Source: Flavobacteriia bacterium 40-80 (lineage in GTDB: Bacteria > Bacteroidota > Bacteroidia > Flavobacteriales_D > Crocinitomicaceae). Taken from it: a DNA stretch of 64,000 nucleotides. The translations under genes and the position numbers were made by a program. The stretch is from assembly GCA_001899145.1 (NCBI GenBank), contig MKVF01000030.1, positions 124,001-188,000 on the forward strand, written 5' to 3'. Shown here one piece after another: positions 36,277-43,742 of the stretch (position 1 is its first letter; each line of letters opens with the position of its first letter). The notes beneath the pieces are model-generated. The model was not told where the DNA came from. It searched no databases and saw only the letters and a list, made by a program, of their open reading frames with translations.

Positions 36277-37782
36277 ATGTCATTACAAAACGAGGGCGCA
36301 AACTCAGAAACTACTACAGAAATTATCTTGGTTGGTTCCGGAATTATGAGCTCAACTTTAGGTGTATTTTTAAATTTATTGCAGCCCGGTTGGAAGATTA
36401 AGGTTTTTGAAAAGTTAGATGAGATCAGCAAAGAAAGCTCTTCTGCCTGGAACAATGCAGGCACGGGGCATGCGGCTTATTGTGAACTGAATTATACGCC
36501 GGAAAAGGATGGTAAGATTGATTGTACGAAAGCTTATGCTATAAGCGAGCAGTTTGAAGAATCAAAACAATTCTGGTCCTATCTTGTCGAAGAAGGTATT
36601 TTAAAAAATACGGAGTTTATTAACAGAGTTCCGCATTATAGTTTTGTAACGGGTGACAAAGATGTTGATTTTCTTAGAAAAAGACATGAAGCCCTTGTTA
36701 AGAGCCCTTTGTTCAGCAGTATGGAATATACGGAAGACAAGGATAAGTTGAAAGAATGGTTTCCGTTGATGATGGAAGACAGGGATCCTTCTGAGAAAGT
36801 TGCCGCTACCAGAATGGACCTGGGAACGGATGTCAACTTTGGCCTGCTTGCTTCTCTGATGTTTGATTCCTTAGAAAGCAATTCATCCGTTGATTTGTTT
36901 ACAGGTCATGATGTTAGAAATATTTCCAGAGCATCTGACGGTAAAAGGTGGGAGGTGAAAGTAAAAGATCTGCACTCAGGAGAAACAACTGTTCATATTG
37001 CTGATTACATCTTTATTGGCGCCGGCGGCGGAGCTTTACCGCTATTAATGAAATCAGGTATTCCTGAATCGAAAGGATACGGAGGTTTTCCGGTTAGCGG
37101 ACAATGGCTGAGATGTGTAAATGAAGATATTATCAGACAACACCATGCGAAGGTTTACGGAAAAGCAAAAGTAGGTGCGCCACCCATGTCTGTTCCGCAC
37201 CTTGATTCCCGTGTGATTAATGGAAAGGCCGAATTATTATTCGGGCCATTTGCTGGTTTTTCTACAAAATTTTTAAAAGAAGGTTCTTACTGGGACTTAC
37301 CATGCTCTGTAAAGACATCGAATATTATTCCGTTAATACAGGTTGGTTTGTCAAATATTCCTCTCACGAAATATCTGATTCAGCAAGTGATGCTGAAACC
37401 AAAAGAGAGAGTAGATGAATTAAAGGAATTTTTCCCGAATGCAAAATTTGAGGACTGGGCACTGGAAATAGCAGGACAACGGGTACAGATCATCAAGAAA
37501 GGGAAAGATGGAAAAGGAATTCTTGAATTTGGTACTGAGCTGGTAAGCTCTGCCGACGGAACGATCTCTGCCTTATTAGGAGCTTCTCCGGGAGCTTCTA
37601 CAGCTGTTTCTGTTATGCTGAATCTTTTGAAAAAATGCTTTCCGCAACAATCAAAAGAAAATAATTGGGAAGCTAAGCTGAAGCAAATGATCCCTTCTTA
37701 TGGACTTAAGCTGAGAGATAACGAAGAACTATTGAAATCGGTAAGAGCAACCGCGGCTGAAAAACTGAATATTAAAGATTGA
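36277..37782 (+). CDS. mqo: Malate:quinone oxidoreductase
   Basis: A 501-residue FAD-dependent membrane-associated enzyme oxidising malate to oxaloacetate and passing electrons to quinone. Visible are the dinucleotide-binding I-I-L-V-G-S-G-I-M-S-S-T-L-G, the family-typical S-S-A-W-N-N-A-G-T-G-H-A-A-Y-C-E-L-N-Y-T-P, F-I-G-A-G-G-G-A-L-P-L-L, and the C-terminal L-L-G-A-S-P-G-A-S-T-A-V. The length is normal. It is monocistronic, with an unusual near-palindrome in its leader. Confidence 0.96.
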   Translation: MSLQNEGANSETTTEIILVGSGIMSSTLGVFLNLLQPGWKIKVFEKLDEISKESSSAWNNAGTGHAAYCELNYTPEKDGKIDCTKAYAISEQFEESKQFWSYLVEEGILKNTEFINRVPHYSFVTGDKDVDFLRKRHEALVKSPLFSSMEYTEDKDKLKEWFPLMMEDRDPSEKVAATRMDLGTDVNFGLLASLMFDSLESNSSVDLFTGHDVRNISRASDGKRWEVKVKDLHSGETTVHIADYIFIGAGGGALPLLMKSGIPESKGYGGFPVSGQWLRCVNEDIIRQHHAKVYGKAKVGAPPMSVPHLDSRVINGKAELLFGPFAGFSTKFLKEGSYWDLPCSVKTSNIIPLIQVGLSNIPLTKYLIQQVMLKPKERVDELKEFFPNAKFEDWALEIAGQRVQIIKKGKDGKGILEFGTELVSSADGTISALLGASPGASTAVSVMLNLLKKCFPQQSKENNWEAKLKQMIPSYGLKLRDNEELLKSVRATAAEKLNIKD

Positions 37783-37833
37783 TCAATTTATTATTTTTAT
37801 TGAAAATCAGAGTTGATGACAGAGAATGCTGCT

Positions 37834-38271
37834 TTATTCAATTTCTGTTTCCCAGGTAAAAGTTCTTGAGCCGTTTATATTTCGTTTTATATACAGGTAA
37901 ATAATGTTGTCAGGAAGCAGGTGTACTGCTCGTGAAGGCCATTCAATAAACGCTATGGAGTCACCATAGATGATCTCTTCTAATCCGATATCGTACAATT
38001 CTTCTTCCGTATCTGTCCGATATAGATCTAAGTGAAATACTTTTCCGTATTTCGGAGAAAAATATTCATTCACAATGGAATAAGTTGGAGATCCTTCAGG
38101 GTGTTCGATTCCCATCGCCTGTAAAACAAATTGTGTAAATGTTGTTTTTCCTGCTCCCATTTCTGCTTCGAGACAGATAATAGCATGTCCCGGTAATGTT
38201 TCCAAAAAATTTACAGCGAGACTTCTTAATTCATCAATTTCGGAAATTGTGTATTCGTGTTTTATTTTCAC
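37834..38271 (-). CDS. tsaE: tRNA threonylcarbamoyladenosine biosynthesis ATPase TsaE
   Basis: A 145-residue P-loop protein with Walker A in EAEMGAGKTTFTQFVL (~34-49), then S-P-T-Y-S-I-V-N-E-Y, F-H-L-D-L-Y-R and A-F-I-E-W-P, all hallmarks of TsaE. It supports the TsaBD complex in making t6A37 on ANN-decoding tRNAs. It follows porX on the same strand with a 6-bp gap. Confidence 0.93.
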   Translation of the reverse strand: MKIKHEYTISEIDELRSLAVNFLETLPGHAIICLEAEMGAGKTTFTQFVLQAMGIEHPEGSPTYSIVNEYFSPKYGKVFHLDLYRTDTEEELYDIGLEEIIYGDSIAFIEWPSRAVHLLPDNIIYLYIKRNINGSRTFTWETEIE

Positions 38272-38277
38272 CCTTCA

Positions 38278-39822
38278 CTATTTTGGCTGCAAAACTACAA
38301 AAGGAATGAATAATTCTTCCAAAGAAACTCCTCCGTGCTGGAATGTGTCACCGTAAAAGTTTACGAAATGATTGAAATTGTTCGGGTAAACAAAAAAATC
38401 ATTTTCCCTGCAAAAGACAAACTCATCGGAAACAGAGGTTTTCGGAAGGAATGCGTCCGCCGGGTTTTTGATGGTAAATACTTCTTTGTCTTTATAGCTT
38501 AAATTGCGACCTACCTTGTAACGGAGATTCGTGTTCGTACTTCTCTCACCCACAATTTTTACCGGGTTGGTTACTTTGACAGTTCCGTGATCCGTGGTAA
38601 TAATCAGCTTCGCTTTTGATTCAGCTACTTTTTTACAAAATTCATTGATGGGAGAATGCTCAAACCACGATTCTGTAATAGAGCGGTATGCGGATTCGTC
38701 ATCTGCCAGCTCACGAATGACTTCCATATCTGTCCGTGCATGGGAAAGCATGTCCACAAAGTTGTAAACGATCGCGTTAAAATCATTTGTTTTCAGCTGG
38801 TTAAAATTGTCCACCAGCTTTTTTCCAGCCTCATTATTTGTTATTTTAGTGTACGACCATTTGTTTTTTTTTCCTAAGCGCTGAAGATGAGCCTCTAAAA
38901 AATCTTTTTCGTGCATGTTTTTTCCACCCTCATCATTTTCATTTAACCAGAGCTTTGGAAAACGCTTTTCGATTTCAGAGGGAAGCAGTCCCGCAAACAG
39001 TGCATTTCTTGCATAATGAGTAGCTGTCGGAAGAATACTCATGATAATTTCTTCTTTTTCTACATTAAAATATTTTGACAGCATCGGCTTAATGACCAGC
39101 CACTGATCGTAGCGAAGATTATCTATTACTAAGAAGAAGATTTTTTCATTCTCCATTAAAGGAGCGACTTTTTCTTTGATGACTGTATGAATCATTGTCG
39201 GCGCATCTTCATCGCCATTGATCCAGTCAAGGTAATTTCTTTCAACATACTTGGAAAAAACGGTATTAGCTTCTTTTTTCTGCATTCCCAGGATAGAAGC
39301 CATTCCCTGATCTTCGATTTTATCTAATTCCAGCTCCCAGAAAACCAGTTTTTTGTAAACATCCATCCATTCGTCTATATCTAACCGGCCATTCAGCATC
39401 ATCCCCAGTTGGCGGAATTCCTGCTGATAAGAGTGATTCGTTTTTTGAGATACAAGCTTGCTTTGATCCAGATTTTTTTTCAGGCTCAGAAGAATCTGAT
39501 TCGGATTTACCGGCTTGATCAGGTAATCTGCTATTTTTCCACCAATGGCATCTTCCATGATAGATTCCTCTTCACTTTTAGTAATCATCACAATCGGGAG
39601 CAGCGGATGTTGTTCTTTTATGGAAGAAAGCGCTTCCAGACCAGATACACCGGGCATATTTTCATCTAAAAAAACAATATCAAAAAAATCTTCATTGCAC
39701 TTTTCGATTGCGTCCGCGCCATTGTTCACGGTTGTTACAGAATATCCTTTTGATTCAAGGAATAATATGTGAGGTTTCAATAAGTCTATTTCGTCATCTG
39801 CCCAAAGTATTTTCGCTTGCAT
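38278..39822 (-). CDS. porX: PorX, response regulator with PglZ-type alkaline-phosphatase domain
   Basis: A 514-residue two-domain protein. The receiver domain (1-120) has the acidic pocket D9-D10, phospho-acceptor D53 in VFLDENMPG, T at MITKS and K in YLIKPVNP. A helical linker follows (~125-205), then a PglZ/alkaline-phosphatase-superfamily domain with F-F-L-V-I-D-N-L-R-Y-D, I-L-P-T-A-T, I-I-T-T-D-H-G-T and F-Q-H-G-G. This arrangement is specific to PorX, the T9SS regulator that works with the kinase PorY; PorX homologues hydrolyse oligonucleotides. It lies away from the T9SS cargo operons. Operon partner: tsaE. Divergent from the HD gene. Confidence 0.93.
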   Translation of the reverse strand: MQAKILWADDEIDLLKPHILFLESKGYSVTTVNNGADAIEKCNEDFFDIVFLDENMPGVSGLEALSSIKEQHPLLPIVMITKSEEESIMEDAIGGKIADYLIKPVNPNQILLSLKKNLDQSKLVSQKTNHSYQQEFRQLGMMLNGRLDIDEWMDVYKKLVFWELELDKIEDQGMASILGMQKKEANTVFSKYVERNYLDWINGDEDAPTMIHTVIKEKVAPLMENEKIFFLVIDNLRYDQWLVIKPMLSKYFNVEKEEIIMSILPTATHYARNALFAGLLPSEIEKRFPKLWLNENDEGGKNMHEKDFLEAHLQRLGKKNKWSYTKITNNEAGKKLVDNFNQLKTNDFNAIVYNFVDMLSHARTDMEVIRELADDESAYRSITESWFEHSPINEFCKKVAESKAKLIITTDHGTVKVTNPVKIVGERSTNTNLRYKVGRNLSYKDKEVFTIKNPADAFLPKTSVSDEFVFCRENDFFVYPNNFNHFVNFYGDTFQHGGVSLEELFIPFVVLQPK

Positions 39823-39844
39823 TCGCCTGATTTTTTTAATTTTG
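39817..39844 (+). promoter_or_regulatory. Bacteroidota-type promoter of the COG1078-like HD gene
   Basis: TTG at 39817-39819, 17-bp spacer, then TAATTTTG at 39837-39844 (exact TAnnTTTG). The predicted start near 39851 leaves a leader of about 19 nt. The -33 element overlaps the first codon of divergent porX. Confidence 0.6.
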
Positions 39845-39869
39845 AAAACTAATCTTTAAAGATATTGAA

Positions 39870-41123
39870 TTGCGTCCACATCTTCAACGAAATAATAAGA
39901 ATAAAATTGTGAACGATCCTGTTTATGGATTTATAACAATTCCGAATATCTTAATTTACGATCTAATTCAGCATCCTTATTTTCAGCGGTTACGAAGAAT
40001 TACACAACTCGGATTATCCAACCTGGTATATCCCGGCGCAATGCACACACGTTTTCATCATGTTCTCGGCGCAACTCACCTGATGACACTCGCTATCGCT
40101 GTTCTTCGTCGTAAAGGGCATGAAATTACACTGGATGAAGAAGAAGCGGTTCTTGCGGCTATTCTTTTGCATGATATAGGCCATGGGCCATTCAGTCACG
40201 CATTAGAGTATGATATTGTCAACAATGTGAGCCACGAAAAAATATCAACCTTTTTTATCGAAGAAATCAATCGTCAGATGAACGGTAAGCTGGATCTGAC
40301 GTTGTTAATTTTTCAAAATAAATATACCAAAAAACCTTTTCTGTATCAGCTGGTTTCTTCCCAGCTGGATATGGATCGCCTGGATTACCTGAACCGTGAC
40401 AGTTTTTATTCAGGTGTGACAGAAGGACAAATCGGAGCAGACCGTATTATTGAAATGCTGAATGTTTACGAAGGAAATCTTGTTGTGGAAGAAAAGGGGA
40501 TTTACTCAGTTGAGAAATTTCTGGTGGCGCGACGGTTCATGTACTGGCAGGTTTATTTGCATAAGACAGTAGTCGCGGCAGAATTTATGCTGATTAATAT
40601 TTTACGGAGGGCAAAAGAGCTGACGAGGCAAGGGAAAGGAGTTTTTGCTCCTCCTGCGCTGAAATTCTTCCTGGAAAATGATATCCGGGAGCAGGATTTT
40701 TTGGAGAATAAAGAAGTGCTGAAGCATTTTGCCAACCTGGATGATGCTGATATTATTTCCTCCTTTAAAGTCTGGCAATATCATGAGGACAAAGTATTGT
40801 CCATTCTTTCGAGAAAGCTGATCCAGAGAAAATTATTTAAAATTGAAGTCGATAAAAGCGAATACGGGATTGACCGTATTAATTTTGAAAGGGAATTAGT
40901 TAAGGCTTATTATAGTCTGACAGATGAAGAAGCAAAGTATTTTGTTTACTCGGAAACACTGACTAACAGCGCCTACAATCTAATGAAGCAGAATATCAAA
41001 ATTCTGATGAAGAGTGGGGAAGTGGTGGATGCTTCCAAAGCTTCTGATAATTATAATTTGGAGGCACTTTCAAAAACGGTAACAAAATATTTTTTGAGCT
41101 ACCCGTTGATGGATAAGGTTTAG
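39870..41123 (+). CDS. HD-superfamily phosphohydrolase (COG1078, dGTPase-like)
   Basis: A 417-residue soluble protein with H-T-R-F-H-H-V-L-G-A-T-H (~58-69), LLHDIGHGPFSHALE (~98-112) and Q-L-D-M-D-R-L-D-Y-L-N-R-D, the SAMHD1/dGTPase-like subset of the HD family. It starts at a TTG; no ATG is available before the conserved core, and the core N-V-N-D-P-V-Y-G-F region lies ~14 residues in. The substrate is probably a (d)NTP or phosphorylated nucleotide. It is divergent from porX, an arrangement I recall in other Flavobacteria. Confidence 0.85.
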   Translation: MRPHLQRNNKNKIVNDPVYGFITIPNILIYDLIQHPYFQRLRRITQLGLSNLVYPGAMHTRFHHVLGATHLMTLAIAVLRRKGHEITLDEEEAVLAAILLHDIGHGPFSHALEYDIVNNVSHEKISTFFIEEINRQMNGKLDLTLLIFQNKYTKKPFLYQLVSSQLDMDRLDYLNRDSFYSGVTEGQIGADRIIEMLNVYEGNLVVEEKGIYSVEKFLVARRFMYWQVYLHKTVVAAEFMLINILRRAKELTRQGKGVFAPPALKFFLENDIREQDFLENKEVLKHFANLDDADIISSFKVWQYHEDKVLSILSRKLIQRKLFKIEVDKSEYGIDRINFERELVKAYYSLTDEEAKYFVYSETLTNSAYNLMKQNIKILMKSGEVVDASKASDNYNLEALSKTVTKYFLSYPLMDKV

Positions 41124-41159
41124 TTCAGGCACGTATATTTTTCATCTGTATTGATTGAT

Positions 41160-42119
41160 TCAGAACCATTTCTTCCGCTTAAACCAAATTAACGGAATTG
41201 TAAAGCTTGCCAAAAGCAGCAGAATAGCATAAATATAGCCGTATTTCCATTGTAATTCAGGCATATTGATAAAGTTCATTCCGTAAATCCCGGCGATAAG
41301 TGTGGGCAGGGAAATACACATTGTAACTATGGTAAGGATTTTGAAAATTCTGTTTTGCTCTAAGTCAATCCGGCTTGAAACATAATCTTTTAAATCATCC
41401 AGCCGTTCGAAATTGTTTTGTATATATTCATTAATTACTGACAAGTCATTTAATTCCGAACTGATAGAATTGACTGTCGCGGCTGTTAGTTGCCGGCTTT
41501 TTCGCAACAAGTGCATGATTCTTCTAAATTCATTTAATGCTTCTTTTATAATCAAATTGTTGAATTTCAGCTTTATGATTTCATTGATTTCCTGTTCTGA
41601 AAAGTTATTCTGTTGTTGGATATGAGCGTAAGTGGCCTTAATATTTTTTGCAATCAATTCTGTCAGGTCGGCAAAATAATCTGAAATGATTTCTAATACC
41701 AACAGCAGAAGTGTATTTGCGGAAAATGTCGAGCTACTTAATTTCTCACTATGCTGACGATTCTGATTTTCAGAAAAAAACTGGTCAAAGTCGATTTTCA
41801 TAAAAGAAATCAGGGTGTCATTTTTTATAATGATGCAAAGAAATTCCTCTTCTATCTTTTTTTGTGAAGTATAATAGGGCAAGGAAAAACTGAGAGCCAG
41901 CTGGTTGTCTTTTTCCAGATAATGAGAGCTGATCTCAATGTCTTCGTTATTATTCAGAATGGAGGCATCAATAGCATATAAATTTTCAATTGAAGAAATA
42001 TCATTCCTGGTAAAATCAGTAATCTGTATAGCTGCCAAGTCGTTCAGATCACGTGGAAGCTCATCTATATTGTTCGTTTTTACCGTCTTTTTATTGTTGT
42101 ATAAGAGCTCTATTGTCAT
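41160..42119 (-). CDS. corA: CorA-type divalent cation transporter
   Basis: A 319-residue protein with a large cytoplasmic N-terminal domain, a long helix (~190-265) and two C-terminal membrane helices. The diagnostic Y-G-M-N motif is present in IAGIYGMNFINMPE after TM1 (~285). It forms a pentameric Mg2+/Co2+ or related channel. The last residues W-F-K-R-K-K are the positive cytoplasmic tail. It is monocistronic, convergent with the HD gene. Confidence 0.9.
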   Translation of the reverse strand: MTIELLYNNKKTVKTNNIDELPRDLNDLAAIQITDFTRNDISSIENLYAIDASILNNNEDIEISSHYLEKDNQLALSFSLPYYTSQKKIEEEFLCIIIKNDTLISFMKIDFDQFFSENQNRQHSEKLSSSTFSANTLLLLVLEIISDYFADLTELIAKNIKATYAHIQQQNNFSEQEINEIIKLKFNNLIIKEALNEFRRIMHLLRKSRQLTAATVNSISSELNDLSVINEYIQNNFERLDDLKDYVSSRIDLEQNRIFKILTIVTMCISLPTLIAGIYGMNFINMPELQWKYGYIYAILLLLASFTIPLIWFKRKKWF

Positions 42120-42319
42120 TTGATGAAGGTTTTTATTTCTGTGGGTTTAAATTAAAGATTTTTTGGAAATATTTGTTTTTTTAGAGCACTTTAGGAGATC
42201 TTGGATATTTGAAAAGAGGGTTTCATTATTAATCAACTTTTCCTTCTCCTCTATTTTTGCTTATAGCGAGTTAAACCAATCTTAATCTAAAGACATCTGA
42301 CATTTCAAATCTAAAGACT
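42120..42319. other. Gene-free AT-rich spacer
   Basis: No supportable gene in about 200 bp. It holds a direct repeat of AATCTAAAGAC (42284-42294 and 42308-42318) and the upstream region of corA. It separates the conserved block from the accessory cluster. Confidence 0.6.
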
Positions 42320-42445
42320 CTAAGCTTGATTACTTTCATTGAAAATTTCTTCCTTTGTAAATGTTTTTCCCCAACCGTGATTTTCACTAATTGAATATTT
42401 TTTTAATAGATCAATATTGGGTAATTCAATATTCTTCTCATTCAT
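42320..42445 (-). CDS. Small orphan ORF at the end of the toxin cluster
   Basis: A 41-codon frame, MNEKNIELPNIDLLKKYSIS at the start, later N-H-G-W-G-K-T-F-T-K-E-E-I-F. It begins 20 bp after the stop of the frameshifted lipoprotein gene on the same strand, with a purine-rich AAGGAA ahead. The composition looks coding. No family is recognised. It may be a small immunity-type gene or a fragment of one. Confidence 0.35.
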   Translation of the reverse strand: MNEKNIELPNIDLLKKYSISENHGWGKTFTKEEIFNESNQA

Positions 42446-42465
42446 TATTTCGATTCCTTCAAATG

Positions 42466-43166
42466 TTATTCAAAATCCGTTTCGTCTAATTTTACATAGT
42501 ATTCCGACAAACAGTATTTATTTCCTCTTTTAACTAAATAGTAATTAGATTGACTCTCTTGAAGACTTTCTAATAAAAATTTTTCATCAGTATTGTGGCT
42601 CAATGTAATTCCTGAATTAGAAATTATACTTACTAGGTATAATTTTCCGTGTCTGACTTTAATTAAAAAATTTTGAAAATCATATTCTGTCAAATATTTA
42701 GGGGATTTAGGATCAACAATGATTTCTGAACCCATATAGTCTTTAGTAGAATATTCACCCCTTGCAATTTGTTCATCATAAGCTTTCCATTCTTCATCGT
42801 GTTTTTTATGGTATCCGGATGAATTTTATAGGCGTAATACGTTGTTATGAAAAAACAAGTTTTTTTAGCATTGAATATTAAAATTGGACTATACCCCCAA
42901 TAACGATATATGCTAGTATCACTAATATTACTCCATGTTCTTATTGAATCCTTTACAATTGCTAGGTAGTTATCATAAGTTTCTTTTCCAACAAATTTTT
43001 TATTGAACTCAAGTAACTTTTCATAATTATCATTTGCATTCAGCTCAATACAAACGTTTCTATCATCTTTCTTTTTAGCAACTTCATTTATGCAGGAAGT
43101 AAAACTTAGAAAAGTAAAAATTACACCAAAAGTACTCAGCGCACTATCTTTGTTTAATAAGACCAT
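42466..43166 (-). pseudogene. Frameshifted orphan lipoprotein gene
   Basis: Two overlapping frames (42690-43166 and 42466-42735) join into one plausible protein of ~232 residues if one A is restored in the A6 tract at 42802-42807. The corrected junction reads H-P-D-T-I-K-K-H-D-E-E-W-K-A-Y-D-E-Q and runs smoothly into G-E-Y-S-T-K-D-Y-M-G-S-E. The start has a lipoprotein leader with F-T-S-C. A real mutation, phase-variable tract or assembly error all fit. No family is recognised. As a lipoprotein behind a toxin/immunity pair it could be an orphan immunity protein; inference. Confidence 0.55.
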
Positions 43167-43321
43167 TTTTTCATCTTCGCTTTTTTAAATATCCAAAAGT
43201 AATTTGCATGATAGTGCGAAGCTCCATATCCTTTTCTTGTATTCTCAGATTCTTGTATTTTTACTATATTATATTCTAAACCAGGTATATATTTTTGAGG
43301 AGCAATCCCATCCTGCCGCAT
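43154..43321 (-). CDS. Short orphan ORF, possibly a detached toxin C-terminal fragment
   Basis: A 55-codon frame opening M-R-Q-D-G-I-A-P-Q-K-Y-I-P-G-L and ending K-K-A-K-M-K-K-W-S-Y, with a central R-K-G-Y-G-A-S-H-Y-H-A-N-Y-F-W. The stop immediately precedes its ATG in frame, while the frame one base over reads F-T-F-G-P-P-L-V-L-N-P-M-L-W upstream, suggesting a broken longer gene. The G-Y-G-x-S-H-Y-H segment with a basic end resembles the last part of a nuclease-like toxin tip, but no family is certain. It overlaps the lipoprotein pseudogene start by 13 bp. Confidence 0.3.
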   Translation of the reverse strand: MRQDGIAPQKYIPGLEYNIVKIQESENTRKGYGASHYHANYFWIFKKAKMKKWSY

Positions 43322-43414
43322 TTCTTAAAGTATAGTCTATTCCACAACATCGGATTTAATACCAGAGGTGGGCCGAAGGTAAAATCAGATAAAATGCTAT
43401 GGAAAGTAAATGTT

Positions 43415-43741
43415 TCACAAAGATTTTTTTGTATCGTGTATATAATCGTAAATTTCCTTTGCCCATTGTCGAATCTTTTGAAGATCTGCCTCGGTAAGTA
43501 ATTCCGTGTCTACTCGTAATTCTGTACCATCCCAGTTCGAACAAGAGATTTTTATGGTTATTCCATCTTTAATGAAAAAACCACTTCCACCATCTATAAA
43601 ATCATGTTTAATGCTTCGCTCAGATTCAAGAGTATTTTCATTGATAAATTCAATTGCTTTATCGAACGAAGAATAATTATCACCATCTTCATCCAAGATG
43701 AAAACTTGTTCTTTTGAATACGTTGAAAAATATTCTTTCAT
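43415..43741 (-). CDS. Putative immunity protein
   Basis: A 108-residue cytoplasmic protein, strongly acidic, with no signal peptide. It starts one base after the stop of the 1030-residue toxin-like gene, the classic toxin-immunity spacing. The N-terminal half has F-I-L-D-E-D-G-D-N-Y-S-S-F-D-K-A-I-E-F-I-N-E and a beta segment G-I-T-I-K-I-S-C-S-N-W-D-G-T-E-L; the C-terminal half is helical. No known immunity family was recognised. Its role rests on position, size and acidity only. Confidence 0.5.
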   Translation of the reverse strand: MKEYFSTYSKEQVFILDEDGDNYSSFDKAIEFINENTLESERSIKHDFIDGGSGFFIKDGITIKISCSNWDGTELRVDTELLTEADLQKIRQWAKEIYDYIHDTKKSL

Positions 43742-43742
43742 A

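Noticed and set aside
43356-43544. 62-residue minus-strand ORF within the immunity gene end
   Set aside because: Lies in another frame of the better-supported 108-residue gene.
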